This document shows, one piece after another, positions 8,574 to 16,964 of a stretch of DNA of 56,172 bases; within the stretch, counting starts at the first letter, position 1; every line of letters starts with the position of its first letter. The notes beneath the pieces were generated by a model. That model was not told where the DNA came from and made no database searches. It was given only the letters and a program-made list of their open reading frames with translations. Position numbers and translations under genes: made by a program. The stretch is from the NCBI GenBank assembly GCA_028284955.1, contig JANQQS010000146.1:1-56172 (forward strand), read 5' to 3'. The DNA comes from Myxococcota bacterium (GTDB lineage: Bacteria > Myxococcota_A > Polyangia > Polyangiales > Houyiibacteriaceae).

Positions 8574-9647
8574 CTACACTCTCTGCTGCGGCTCTGAGCC
8601 GCCGCTCCCTGCGGACCCTGTTGATCCAGTTGAACTCGTCGGACTTGCTGAGCCGCCCGGCGTTTGTGCCTCGCGCGCCTGGCTCAATACCGCGTCTTGG
8701 TACCAGTCCCAGTGGCTCTCGATTCCCTCCTTCACCGAAACCTTAGGTTCGTAGTCGAGCAGCTGGCGCGCCTTATCGATCGACGCATAGGTAAACGACA
8801 CGTCGGCATCCATCATGGGCTTGTTGGTCAGCGAGGTCTTTTTGCCGGTCACCGCTTCGATGCCGGCAACAAAATCGGAGAGAAGCACCGGCTCCCCGCG
8901 TCCAATATTGATGACTTCGTATCCCAACCGTCGCGTGGCGGCGTTCGCGACGCCGGCCACGATATCGAGCACGAAGGTCCAATCGCGATGCATATTGCCG
9001 CCGTTGTAGAGCGGCACTTCGCGGTCGAAGAAGATGTTGTCGAAGACTTTGTAGGCCATCATGTCGGGTCGCCCTCGAGGCCCGTACACGGTGAAAAATC
9101 GGAGCGCAGTGAAGTCCAAGCCATGCAAATGGTGAAAGCTATGGCCGAGGAGTTCGACGCTTCGTTTGCTGGCTGGGTAGGGCGCAAGCGGCCGGTCCGC
9201 AGTGTCGGTCTCGACAAACGGGATAGTCTCGGTTCGGCCGTAGGCAGACGAGGTCGACGCAAATACGAAGTTGGGTTTGCCGTGCTCTTTGGCCGCGGCG
9301 AGCAAATTGAGTGTGCCGGTAAGGTTGACGTCGTAATAAGTCCAAGGGTCGTCTACCGAAGCTCGGACGCCGGCCATCGCCGCCAAGTGGACCACCGAGC
9401 CAAATCGGTGCTCCGAAAAGAGATTGTTTAGCAGAGCGCGATCGCGAATGTCGCCTTCGACAAACGTAAACGGCGCGCCTTGGAGCGCGGCGCGAACCTC
9501 TTCCAAGTTGGCTCGTTTGCGTTCTGGCGCGTAGTAGTCGTTGAGATTGTCGAGACCGACCACGGGAAGCCCGCGACGACAGAGCGCCTCCACAGTGTGG
9601 CTGCCGATAAATCCGGCCGCGCCGGTGACCAGAACAGGTGCCGTCAC
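8574..9647 (-). CDS. NAD-dependent sugar-nucleotide epimerase (UDP-glucuronate 4-epimerase-like)
   Basis: A 357-residue SDR-family protein. I chose the GTG at 9647 because it puts the Rossmann motif GAAGFIG at residues 9-15, and AGGAG lies ten bases upstream; a start at 9767 would add an unrelated 40 residues. The catalytic Tyr157-x3-Lys161 (YPASK) and the Ser-rich strand ASTSSAYG are present. LDNLNDYY, YDVNLTGTLNLL and YGPRGRPDM resemble UDP-glucuronate 4-epimerases, which supply galacturonate. The last ~25 residues are a Ser/Gly/Thr tail that is probably disordered. It is the first gene of the polysaccharide operon, downstream of a palindrome-bearing leader. Other UDP-hexose epimerase activities remain possible. 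Confidence 0.88.
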   Translation of the reverse strand: MTAPVLVTGAAGFIGSHTVEALCRRGLPVVGLDNLNDYYAPERKRANLEEVRAALQGAPFTFVEGDIRDRALLNNLFSEHRFGSVVHLAAMAGVRASVDDPWTYYDVNLTGTLNLLAAAKEHGKPNFVFASTSSAYGRTETIPFVETDTADRPLAPYPASKRSVELLGHSFHHLHGLDFTALRFFTVYGPRGRPDMMAYKVFDNIFFDREVPLYNGGNMHRDWTFVLDIVAGVANAATRRLGYEVINIGRGEPVLLSDFVAGIEAVTGKKTSLTNKPMMDADVSFTYASIDKARQLLDYEPKVSVKEGIESHWDWYQDAVLSQAREAQTPGGSASPTSSTGSTGSAGSGGSEPQQRV

Positions 9648-9807
9648 GAGTCCATCACTCCTGAGAACCTTGGGGGGGCTGAGGTAAGGCTTGCCGATGA
9701 GGTTGCGGTCACGAGCTGCGCGGCCAACGTCCGGCCACGCATGTGTAGCGCAGAGCGAGCAGACCATTCAAGCCGACTGTGGCTCGCGACTGATGATTTC
9801 ATCGGCG

Positions 9808-9840
9808 ACAGATTTATCTGTTTCGAATTGTTGAACAATT
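9808..9840. promoter_or_regulatory. Twin palindromes upstream of the polysaccharide operon
   Basis: Within the ~300 bp region between the epimerase start (9647) and the next gene (9951) stand two adjacent inverted repeats. ACAGAT-TT-ATCTGT is at 9808-9821, and the perfect 15-mer AATTGTTGAACAATT is at 9826-9840. The region is AT-rich compared with its surroundings. They are candidate operators for the minus-strand operon. The rest of 9648-9950 shows no coding signal except the terminator at 9880-9914. Confidence 0.45.
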
Positions 9841-9879
9841 GCTATGTTGCAACGCGGTAAAAAACTTCCGCGTGACTTC

Positions 9880-9914
9880 AAAAAAGAAACCCGGCACCGA
9901 GGAACGATGCCGGG
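9880..9914 (-). terminator. Intrinsic terminator after the EGF/fibrinogen gene
   Basis: On the minus strand, CCCGGCA and TGCCGGG arms (9890-9896 / 9908-9914) form a GC-rich hairpin. It is followed by TTTCTTTTTT (from 9889 down to 9880). It lies 37 bp past the stop of the gene at 9951-11921. Confidence 0.85.
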
Positions 9915-9950
9915 TCGTTCGCGCTCGTGGCGCGTCAGGGTCGGTGTGCG

Positions 9951-11921
9951 CTATCGCATGGCGGCGTAGAACGCCATCGTCCCGCCATCGGCGCTGTGGC
10001 ATCCCGAAGTGCCCGTCCACGAGCCAAGGCTGGTGTTGACGTCGTAGCCTGCTGCTTCTCCGCCGCTTCGTTGGTAGCTGTAGAGATAGTGCTGCGCGCA
10101 GCCGCAATTGAGATTCCAATACGCCGTGCTGTGATGGTCGACGCCTTGGGTCGTGGTGCCCGCGCAGGTGTTGCCGTCGCGGCTCACGTAGAAGTCGCCG
10201 CCTCGCGCGATGTTGTAGTTGGCGTAGCCTAAGAACGCATCGGGGTTGGTGGTTCCATCGTTTGCGGTGATGGTGACGGCGACGTGGCTCTCGCTGCTCG
10301 GGGTATCGAGGTTTTCGTCGAAGAGCGGGGCGTCGGCCTTGAGCCACGGCCCGGTGCGTCGGACGAAGATCGATTCGTCGGCTCGGGCGCTGAGCGCCAT
10401 CTTTTTCGCGCGGTCGACATTGAACGCGTCAAACGCGAATGGGTCACCCGCGGTTTCGGTGTCTGAGACGAGCGCTTGTTCGCCCGCCGCACCGGTGGCA
10501 CCGAAGACGATGGTCCAGCCGCCGCCGTCGGTGACCATGTCACAGTAGGCATCGAAGGGTTCCACCGGGCCCACGCCATCGGGGTCGATTTCGTAGGTTC
10601 CGTTGGTTGCGGTCGGGTTCGCACTCAAGATCGATGCGCAATCCGGATGCGGCAACTTTCGCACCCAGAGGCGGACGCGGTCGGCCGAGTTGCTGCCGCC
10701 TGCCTCGTTGGGCTGCGAGTACGTCGGAATGCCCCGATTGGTACCGTCGGGGTGGCCGCGCCCCGAGCCAACCGCAAACCACCAGCAACCACCAGGGTCG
10801 CCGTCCAGGTAGGAGGCGCTGGTGCCTACCGCGAGGCCGCCGAAAGGCTGGCATCCGCGTTGGTCGGCCGGCATCATCGTCACGTTGGAAATGCGTGCCC
10901 GGGCGTTGTCGGACACGTCCATGGGATTGGCGCCTTGGGTCCATTGGACGTAGCCCGCGGGCATCGGTCCATCGGGCCACTCGTAGAGCAGCTCGTAGGT
11001 TCCGTCGGCGCCTTCGAAGCGATGAAGTTGATCGAGAATCGAATACTGGCCCGAGTTCGGCATGTCGGGGTTCACAGAAACCCATTCCGCCTTCGGGCGA
11101 TACCCGGGCGCGACGTCGATGTCTTGATCGAACACCTGCGTCCAGCCGCCGTCGTTCATGCTCATCGAGCAGTAGACGGTCATCGGTTCGGTCGCGCCCG
11201 CGGGAACGATGGTGTACTCGCCGTCGGTGGCGGCAGGATTGGCCCGCAGGATCTGGAGGCAGTCTTCGAGCGCGGTGCAGGTTTCGCCATCTCCGGAGTA
11301 CCCGGGGTCACATTCGCACGTGAACCCGCCGGCTGTGTTGGTGCAGGCCGCGTTTTCGTCGCAGTTGTCGGCCGCGGTGGCGCATTCGTCGATGTCCACG
11401 CATCCCGTGGCGCCGTCGCCGGTATACCCGGCTGGGCAATCCCCGCAGGTGCGGCTTCCACTGGTGTTGGTGCAGGTGGTGAGCGCATCGCAACCGCCGT
11501 TGTCGGTCGCGCATTCATCGATATCTAAGCAGCCCGATTCAGCGCCTCCGGTGTAGCCTTCAGGACAGTCGCCGCAGGTGAAGCTGCCCGCGGTGTTGGT
11601 GCATTCCGCGAGTGCATCGCAGCCGCCGTTGTCGGTGGCACATTCGTCTACATCGACGCACGATGTGCCGTCGCCATTCGGGTCGTCGTACCCCAGCGGA
11701 CATTGTCCGCAATCGGCGCGGCCGCCGTTGTTGGTGCAGGTGGCGAGCATGTCGCAACCGCCGTTGTCGACCGCACAAAGGTCCACCGTCGCTGCGTCGG
11801 ACAGACCAGCGTCGCCGTTTGTTCCGCTGTCATCGTCGCCGCATGCCACAGCCAAACACGCCATGAGCACAAACCCGCTCCACCGCCCGACATCGCGGAC
11901 GCACCCCACAACTCCCCTCAT
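9951..11921 (-). CDS. Lipoprotein with EGF-like repeats and two fibrinogen-like domains
   Basis: A 656-residue predicted surface lipoprotein. The signal ends in LAVAC, so the Cys in VACGDDD is the lipid site; the ATG at 11921 has a strong GGAGGGG site upstream. Four Cys-rich EGF-like repeats follow (roughly residues 50-215). Three of them begin with the calcium-binding pattern D-[IV]-DEC and contain CTNT-x-G. Then come two domains starting CLQILRANPAATDGEY and CASILSANPTATNGTYEI, each with the fibrinogen C-terminal hallmark YC.M....GGWT (roughly 216-425 and 426-656). Such modules bind protein or glycan ligands in animals. In bacteria they are probably adhesive or sensory surface domains. It is a single gene with its own terminator, and no partner is evident. 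Confidence 0.85.
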   Translation of the reverse strand: MRGVVGCVRDVGRWSGFVLMACLAVACGDDDSGTNGDAGLSDAATVDLCAVDNGGCDMLATCTNNGGRADCGQCPLGYDDPNGDGTSCVDVDECATDNGGCDALAECTNTAGSFTCGDCPEGYTGGAESGCLDIDECATDNGGCDALTTCTNTSGSRTCGDCPAGYTGDGATGCVDIDECATAADNCDENAACTNTAGGFTCECDPGYSGDGETCTALEDCLQILRANPAATDGEYTIVPAGATEPMTVYCSMSMNDGGWTQVFDQDIDVAPGYRPKAEWVSVNPDMPNSGQYSILDQLHRFEGADGTYELLYEWPDGPMPAGYVQWTQGANPMDVSDNARARISNVTMMPADQRGCQPFGGLAVGTSASYLDGDPGGCWWFAVGSGRGHPDGTNRGIPTYSQPNEAGGSNSADRVRLWVRKLPHPDCASILSANPTATNGTYEIDPDGVGPVEPFDAYCDMVTDGGGWTIVFGATGAAGEQALVSDTETAGDPFAFDAFNVDRAKKMALSARADESIFVRRTGPWLKADAPLFDENLDTPSSESHVAVTITANDGTTNPDAFLGYANYNIARGGDFYVSRDGNTCAGTTTQGVDHHSTAYWNLNCGCAQHYLYSYQRSGGEAAGYDVNTSLGSWTGTSGCHSADGGTMAFYAAMR

Positions 11922-12173
11922 TCATCCCCTCCGACAAGAGTTCGCAAAGAACCCCGCGGCGCTCCAACCATCACACTTCCGGAGGCGCTGCGGGGGTTCA
12001 AAAAGTGTGCAGGCGGCCGTAGGGGACAGCCAACAATAATATTATCCGCGCTGAATTTTGGTGGCACCATTGGATACCTTAGCGGTTCTATGCGCGGGTA
12101 TGCGTTTCGTTGAACGAAGGACTACATGACGTGCGGTGGGCGCCAGGCCAATCGTGCATCGCGATACCGGGGC

Positions 12174-12179
12174 TATACT
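12174..12179 (+). promoter_or_regulatory. -10 element TATACT abutting a GTG start
   Basis: TATACT ends seven bases before the GTG at 12187, with no convincing ribosome site between. A transcript from it would start at about the start codon (leaderless). No good -35 box is seen. Confidence 0.4.
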
Positions 12180-12186
12180 GGGGCGA

Positions 12187-15100
12187 GTGTCCGAAGAGCA
12201 GACGTTGGCGGATCCGTTCATCGCGTTTCGCCGCGTGGAAGTTCGCCGGTATCGCGCATTTGCGGGAATGGTCGCGCTCAGCGTCGTCACGACCTATGCG
12301 ATCGCCGCGTTTCTGGACAGCGATCCGTTGTTTCACCGGATTCATCTGACCATCAGCGCTCCTTGCGGCATCTACGCCGCTTGGTTTTTGGTTCGGACCC
12401 GCGACATTCGCCGATATGCATCATGGATGGGCGAAGGGCTCGCGTACATCTGCCTCGCTCAGATTCTTACGACGCTGCCCGTGTATGGGCCGTTCTCCTT
12501 TGTGGTGTTGTTCGTTCCGCTGGGCTTTTTCGTCTACTGCCAGGGCGACCGGGTGCGCGTGGGCATCGTGTTGTTGGTGTTCGCGCTCCCCGGGCTCGCG
12601 ATTCTTGGCTTCGGGCAGGTGCGTGGTGGATGGACTGCGACCAGTCTCATCGGTCTCTATGACGGCACCAGCGCTCGGGTCTACGCGAACACTGCACTGG
12701 TTTGTCTCATTTCGCTTCTGGCGTTCGTTCAATCGAGATTGGTTCGCCGCACGACCCGCGGGTCGCTTGACGAACTCGATGACGCGGCGCGAGATATCGG
12801 CGTTCGGGAGGCGATTGTGGCCGAGGCGCGCGACGAGATCGATCGCGCGATGCGGAGAGATCAACGAGGACGATTTACGGGGCAAACCATAGGCGGCTAT
12901 CGACTCGGTTCCGTGTTGGGGCGAGGCGCGATGGGAGAGGTGTACGATGCCCAGACCGAAGACGGGACGCCATGCGCGATCAAGGTTCTTCAGTCGAGCG
13001 CGGTGCGTGAGAGCGCCAACGTTGAGGCGTTTTTTCGCGAAGCGGAGGTAGTGCGGACGCTTGATGTGCGCCACGTGGTGAAGATTCTCGATTGCTCTGC
13101 CGAAGATACGCCGATTCCTTGCATCGTGATGGAGCGGCTTCGCGGACAGAGCCTATCGGAAATTCTCCGTGCCCGTGGCCGGCTGACTCTCGACGAAGTT
13201 CTTGGGTTGGTGCATGAGGTGGCGTTGGGGCTTGAAGCCGCTCATCAGGCAGGCGTTGTCCATTGCGATCTCAAACCAGCAAATATCTTTCGGCATCGCG
13301 AAGATGACGGAGAGACGGTTTGGAAGGTGCTCGATTTTGGCGCCTCCCATCGGATCACGGATGGCGCTGCCATCGTCGAGGGGCGCTTGGTCGGTACCCC
13401 TGCGTACATGGCCCCCGAACAGTTTTCTCCGGCGGCGTCACGTTCTTCAACCGCACCGTCTGCAGAACCGCTAAGCGCCGCTACCGACGTGTACGCGCTA
13501 GGAATCGTCGCCTACCGAGCGCTCACGGGTCGTCCTGCGTTTGGAGGAGCAGGACACGCCGCCATGCTCTATTCGATTGCGAACCATATGCCCTCTGCGC
13601 CGCAAGCGCTGGGTGTCGAAGACGCAGTCTCAGACGTGATTGCGCTCGCGATTGCCAAGCGAGCTGAAGACCGCTGGGCAACGCCTCGCGCGTTCGCCGA
13701 GAGTTTGTACTCGGCGGCAGAGGGAACGCTGCCACACGCGACGCGTCGACGCGCGCGTACGCTGCTGCACGAGCACCCTTGGGGGGACGAGCTTCGGGCG
13801 TGGATGCTGCGAAACGATTCGCTGCTGCCGACTGCGCGTAGACCGTCGTCTCTCGCCCCCGATGCACCGATGGTCAGTGCCGCCCGTGCGACGAGCGCGG
13901 TCACCGGAACTCAGTCCACCGGAACCCTGTCCACCGTTGCGCTTGCCGACCAGTGGCCGCCGCCGTCGCGCAACGGCCACCAAGCGGCATATGCGCACGT
14001 TCCGTCCTCGGCCGAATCGCAAACCAGCGACCTCATCAGCACCGCGCTCGACGTGTCGCAAGCAGGAAATCAAACCGGAAGCGAAGCGAAAAAAACTCTT
14101 GAGGAGTGCGCTGAGCAATCGATCATCGCCGAGCGATCAGCGATCGCAGGAGCATCTGGCGTCGACGAAGGACTGGACGAACGTTCCGAGTCATCGGTGG
14201 CTTCACTCGACCGCACGCAGCTCACGACGACTGGAATTGCGCTTCGCCTCAACGAGCTTCGCAACCTGCGCATGTTCGCAAAGCTCATGCTCATCGTCTT
14301 GTTCACGTCTGGCCCGATCGGCGTGTTTCTGGGCGGTCATCGCATGGCACTCGGCGCGTACCTCGGGTGTGGCGCGGTCTCGGCGGCATTTTTTATTTGG
14401 TTTCTCATTCGGACGCACACCCCGCAGCGTTATCAGCCTAGTCTTGGCGTCGCGTTCGGTGCATTCACGGCGGTGGTTGTGTCATCGGGCATTCCTTATT
14501 GGGGCGGCGCTTCGGCTATTTCGCTATTCATCCCGTTTGCGCTGTGCACCTTTGCGCAAGGTACCGATTTTCGCGCGGGCTTCGTGTTCTATGCGCTTTG
14601 TCATGCGACTTGGTTTGTATGGGGGGTGTTGCGGCTTACCCGCATCGCTCCGAACGTCGCGGTATGCGGGATTCTTTCAGACCATGCAGCGACCGATTGG
14701 GCGATTTTCTTCGGCGCGCAAGCAATCTTGGCCCTGTCGTACATCCAGGCGAAGTCGCAGCGTCAGGGAACGGAAACCACCTTTCTCGAGCTCGAAGCGG
14801 CGACGCGAACGGTGGCCGGGCGGCAAGCACTGGTGGATGAGTTTCGCGCAGAGATCGAGCAGGCAGTGCGCGTCGGCGGGCCAGGTGCGTTTTCAGACCA
14901 CGTGCTCGGCTCGTATCGGTTGGGCAATTTGATCGGCCGCGGCGGGATGGGGGATGTCTACGAGGCTACCCATACGCGCGACGGAAGCTTCGCGGCCACG
15001 AAGCTAATGAATGCGTCGATCACCCAAAAGCCATCGGTCATTCGGCGCTTCCTTCGAGAGTCGCGCTTGATTGCCAAGCTCAACACACCAAACGTGGTGC

Positions 15101-15762
15101 GCATCCTCGAGCTTCCCGACGCCGAATCGCCGATTCCGTTCATCACCATGGAACGTCTGGCGGGGGAAACGCTTTCACAGCGACTTCGTCGCGCGGGAAC
15201 CCTCACCGTCATCGAAGCACAAGATATGCTGCGGCAGGTCGGGGCCGGTGTGGCCGCGGCACACGCGACAGGGATTGTGCATCGAGACCTGAAACCGGCC
15301 AATCTCTTCTTGCACCAACCTTCGACCGGCGAACCGGTCTGGAAGGTTCTGGATTTTGGTGTTTCCAAATCGCTCGATACCCACGCAACGCAAACCCAAG
15401 GAGGGTTTTTGGGAACGCCCGCGTATGTCCCGCCGGAGCAAGTCTATGGAATGGAGGTTGATGCGCGGAACGACGTGTATGCGCTCGGCGTTGTGCTGTA
15501 CCGCGCACTTACCGGACGACTTCCGTTTACCGGCGAAGCGACCGAGATATTGCATCAAGTGCTTACCCAGATGCCCGCGGCGCCGAGTAGTGTACGCAGC
15601 GAACTGCCTACGCGGATCGACGAGGTTGTCCTCAAAGCGCTCGCCAAGGAGAAAAAAGACCGCTTTGCCGGCGTCGCTGAGTTGGTGCGCGCGTTCGAAC
15701 AAGCCGCTGGTGCGCGGAAGGACGCCGCGCTAGCAGAACGAAATGCTTCGGCGGAGGGCTAA
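12187..15762 (+). CDS. Double-module membrane Ser/Thr protein kinase (PknB type)
   Basis: About 1191 residues built as two consecutive copies of one architecture: several membrane segments, a short helical linker, then a complete kinase domain. Module 1 has membrane helices at ~25-185 and a kinase at ~235-510, with glycine loop LGRGAMGEVY, Lys in CAIK, catalytic loop HCDLKPAN, DFG and GTPAYMAPEQ. Module 2 has membrane helices at ~690-860 and a kinase at ~905-1175, with IGRGGMGDVY, HRDLKPAN, DFG and GTPAYVPPEQ. Matching phrases in the membrane parts (AAWFLVRT / FIWFLIRT) show internal duplication. Kinase 1 has Cys in place of the Arg of HRD; kinase 2 is normal. The Ser/Thr-rich stretch between the modules (~530-680) could be a phosphorylation region. 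The start is uncertain: GTG 12187 is preferred over GTG 12136. Its stop overlaps that of the convergent RES gene. Confidence 0.9.
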   Translation: MSEEQTLADPFIAFRRVEVRRYRAFAGMVALSVVTTYAIAAFLDSDPLFHRIHLTISAPCGIYAAWFLVRTRDIRRYASWMGEGLAYICLAQILTTLPVYGPFSFVVLFVPLGFFVYCQGDRVRVGIVLLVFALPGLAILGFGQVRGGWTATSLIGLYDGTSARVYANTALVCLISLLAFVQSRLVRRTTRGSLDELDDAARDIGVREAIVAEARDEIDRAMRRDQRGRFTGQTIGGYRLGSVLGRGAMGEVYDAQTEDGTPCAIKVLQSSAVRESANVEAFFREAEVVRTLDVRHVVKILDCSAEDTPIPCIVMERLRGQSLSEILRARGRLTLDEVLGLVHEVALGLEAAHQAGVVHCDLKPANIFRHREDDGETVWKVLDFGASHRITDGAAIVEGRLVGTPAYMAPEQFSPAASRSSTAPSAEPLSAATDVYALGIVAYRALTGRPAFGGAGHAAMLYSIANHMPSAPQALGVEDAVSDVIALAIAKRAEDRWATPRAFAESLYSAAEGTLPHATRRRARTLLHEHPWGDELRAWMLRNDSLLPTARRPSSLAPDAPMVSAARATSAVTGTQSTGTLSTVALADQWPPPSRNGHQAAYAHVPSSAESQTSDLISTALDVSQAGNQTGSEAKKTLEECAEQSIIAERSAIAGASGVDEGLDERSESSVASLDRTQLTTTGIALRLNELRNLRMFAKLMLIVLFTSGPIGVFLGGHRMALGAYLGCGAVSAAFFIWFLIRTHTPQRYQPSLGVAFGAFTAVVVSSGIPYWGGASAISLFIPFALCTFAQGTDFRAGFVFYALCHATWFVWGVLRLTRIAPNVAVCGILSDHAATDWAIFFGAQAILALSYIQAKSQRQGTETTFLELEAATRTVAGRQALVDEFRAEIEQAVRVGGPGAFSDHVLGSYRLGNLIGRGGMGDVYEATHTRDGSFAATKLMNASITQKPSVIRRFLRESRLIAKLNTPNVVRILELPDAESPIPFITMERLAGETLSQRLRRAGTLTVIEAQDMLRQVGAGVAAAHATGIVHRDLKPANLFLHQPSTGEPVWKVLDFGVSKSLDTHATQTQGGFLGTPAYVPPEQVYGMEVDARNDVYALGVVLYRALTGRLPFTGEATEILHQVLTQMPAAPSSVRSELPTRIDEVVLKALAKEKKDRFAGVAELVRAFEQAAGARKDAALAERNASAEG

Positions 15763-16445
15763 ATCGAGCTCCAATGTTCTTCGCCGAAACGAAACCATCG
15801 ATCGATTCGCTCTCCATCGAAATGAAAGCGTAGATTCGATCCTAGGATCGGTCGGGTGATTGCGGTGGGACGAAATGCTGCGAGGCACATGCCGCTTTGG
15901 TCGCGCACGCTGTCATACGCAATTCCGTTTGAGCCGGCTGTGCGAAGATCTCGAGCGAGGGCTTGCGCTGGGCCATAGTGTTCCGGATCGTGTACTTCTG
16001 CGTACGCGCCACGAACGTCGTGAACGCTCGAATCGACTCGACCCACGAGCGTGCGCATTTCCGTCGTGGTGCCGAGCGGTTCCGCGGTGGCCGCGAGGAA
16101 GCGACCGATGTGGTAGGCCTTTTCCCGGACCGCGGTCACGAGTGAACGAGCGCAGTAATATACACCCCAGGTTCCGTCGCTGAAACGAGACGGCATTCCA
16201 ATATGCGTAAACGGTGCCATGAGCCACGAGGCACCCGGGCCGCTCACGCGATCTTCTTCCGGCACTAGCGAAATCTCGCCGACTTCTTGGCGAATGCGCG
16301 GATTGGTCAAGCTTTCGAGCGCGATGAGGCTTTCCCAATCGCTCGGCTCGGCGACTCGTTCGAATACATCGATGGGTGGGTAGCGCGTGCTGATGACGCG
16401 ATAGCTCTTGGCCCACCGAACGCGGCGCTTCGGAGGCAGCGACAC
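15759..16445 (-). CDS. RES-domain toxin (NAD+-degrading family)
   Basis: About 228 residues. The GTG at 16445 follows the antitoxin stop by one base; an upstream in-frame start (16547) would overlap the antitoxin by ~100 bp and add a non-conserved leader. RES features are visible: the early Arg-rich strand YRVISTRYPP, the core GVYYCARSLVTAVREKAYH with its conserved Glu, and the later AYDSVRDQSGMCLAAFRP with the conserved Ser. RES toxins act on NAD+ (ADP-ribosyltransferase-like fold) and are held in check by the Xre/ParS partner encoded just upstream. The gene order antitoxin then toxin, on one transcript, fits type II RES-Xre loci. It converges with the kinase gene, sharing a 4-bp stop overlap. 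Confidence 0.88.
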   Translation of the reverse strand: MSLPPKRRVRWAKSYRVISTRYPPIDVFERVAEPSDWESLIALESLTNPRIRQEVGEISLVPEEDRVSGPGASWLMAPFTHIGMPSRFSDGTWGVYYCARSLVTAVREKAYHIGRFLAATAEPLGTTTEMRTLVGRVDSSVHDVRGAYAEVHDPEHYGPAQALARDLRTAGSNGIAYDSVRDQSGMCLAAFRPTAITRPILGSNLRFHFDGERIDRWFRFGEEHWSSI

Positions 16446-16446
16446 G

Positions 16447-16839
16447 CTACCCGCGCACGAAATCGAGATATTGGCGAATGTAGGCGAGGTCGACGACTCG
16501 CCCTCCCAGAGCGTGGTCCAGCGCAGTCTTCCCGCCGAACGCGTCATTGGGTCGGTTCATCCACGCATCCGCCTGAGCCGTGCTTGGAAACAGCAGCTGA
16601 AGCGCTTTGTAAATTCCCAGTATGTAGCTCACGCGCTCGAGCGTATCGTGACCCAGGTCGCCGCCACGGCCCTTTTTCCATGCATAGAACGTCGTTCGAC
16701 TCGGTCGTCCAAGGAGAATCTGCGCGTCGCCGTCGCGCACCTTCCAAAGGCCCACAATGCGAAAAAAAGCGCGCTTGACGGCGCTGTGGTCCATGGCCTC
16801 GGGTTCATTTGTGGCTGGCTCGACGGATTCCGCATGCAT
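16447..16839 (-). CDS. Xre/ParS-type antitoxin (DUF2384 family)
   Basis: A 130-residue protein. The N-terminal half carries a helix-turn-helix (roughly residues 30-75, LGRPSRTTFYAWKKG then LERVSYILGIYKALQLLF). The C-terminal half is the MbcA/ParS toxin-binding domain, with the typical WMNRPNDAFGGKTALDHAL-G segment. By family it blocks the RES toxin and represses its own promoter. The start ATG at 16839 has no ribosome site upstream. It lies about 5 bp after a plausible -10, so the message may be leaderless. Confidence 0.88.
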   Translation of the reverse strand: MHAESVEPATNEPEAMDHSAVKRAFFRIVGLWKVRDGDAQILLGRPSRTTFYAWKKGRGGDLGHDTLERVSYILGIYKALQLLFPSTAQADAWMNRPNDAFGGKTALDHALGGRVVDLAYIRQYLDFVRG

Positions 16840-16844
16840 AGTTC

Positions 16845-16873
16845 ATATTTGTACTAAATATTTATTTTGTCAA
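16845..16873 (-). promoter_or_regulatory. Promoter of the RES-Xre pair
   Basis: On the minus strand there is a perfect -35 TTGACA (16873-16868), a 17-bp AT-rich spacer containing AAATATTT, and a -10-like AAATAT (16850-16845). The predicted start is at or beside the ATG at 16839. The AT-rich spacer would be the natural site for Xre autorepression. Confidence 0.55.
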
Positions 16874-16952
16874 TATTCGCACTTCTCACGCCATGTCGAA
16901 TACCCCGACGATCGCCACAGGAACCAGTCGTGCAAAAGTGTACTATTGCGTA

Positions 16953-16958
16953 TATAGT
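16953..16958 (+). promoter_or_regulatory. -10 element TATAGT abutting an ATG start
   Basis: TATAGT ends six bases before the ATG at 16965. There is no Shine-Dalgarno-like sequence in between. It is a candidate leaderless promoter for the lipoprotein gene. The -35 region (GTGCAA at 17 bp) is weak. Confidence 0.4.
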
Positions 16959-16964
16959 GTATGA

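Noticed and set aside
10476-11528. 350-residue plus-strand frame in the EGF/fibrinogen gene
   Set aside because: It is a mirror of the Cys-rich repeat gene, with no start signal and no motif.
13640-14932. 430-residue frame overlapping the double kinase
   Set aside because: It is an out-of-frame reading dominated by Arg and Ser. The kinase frame has complete motifs on both sides.
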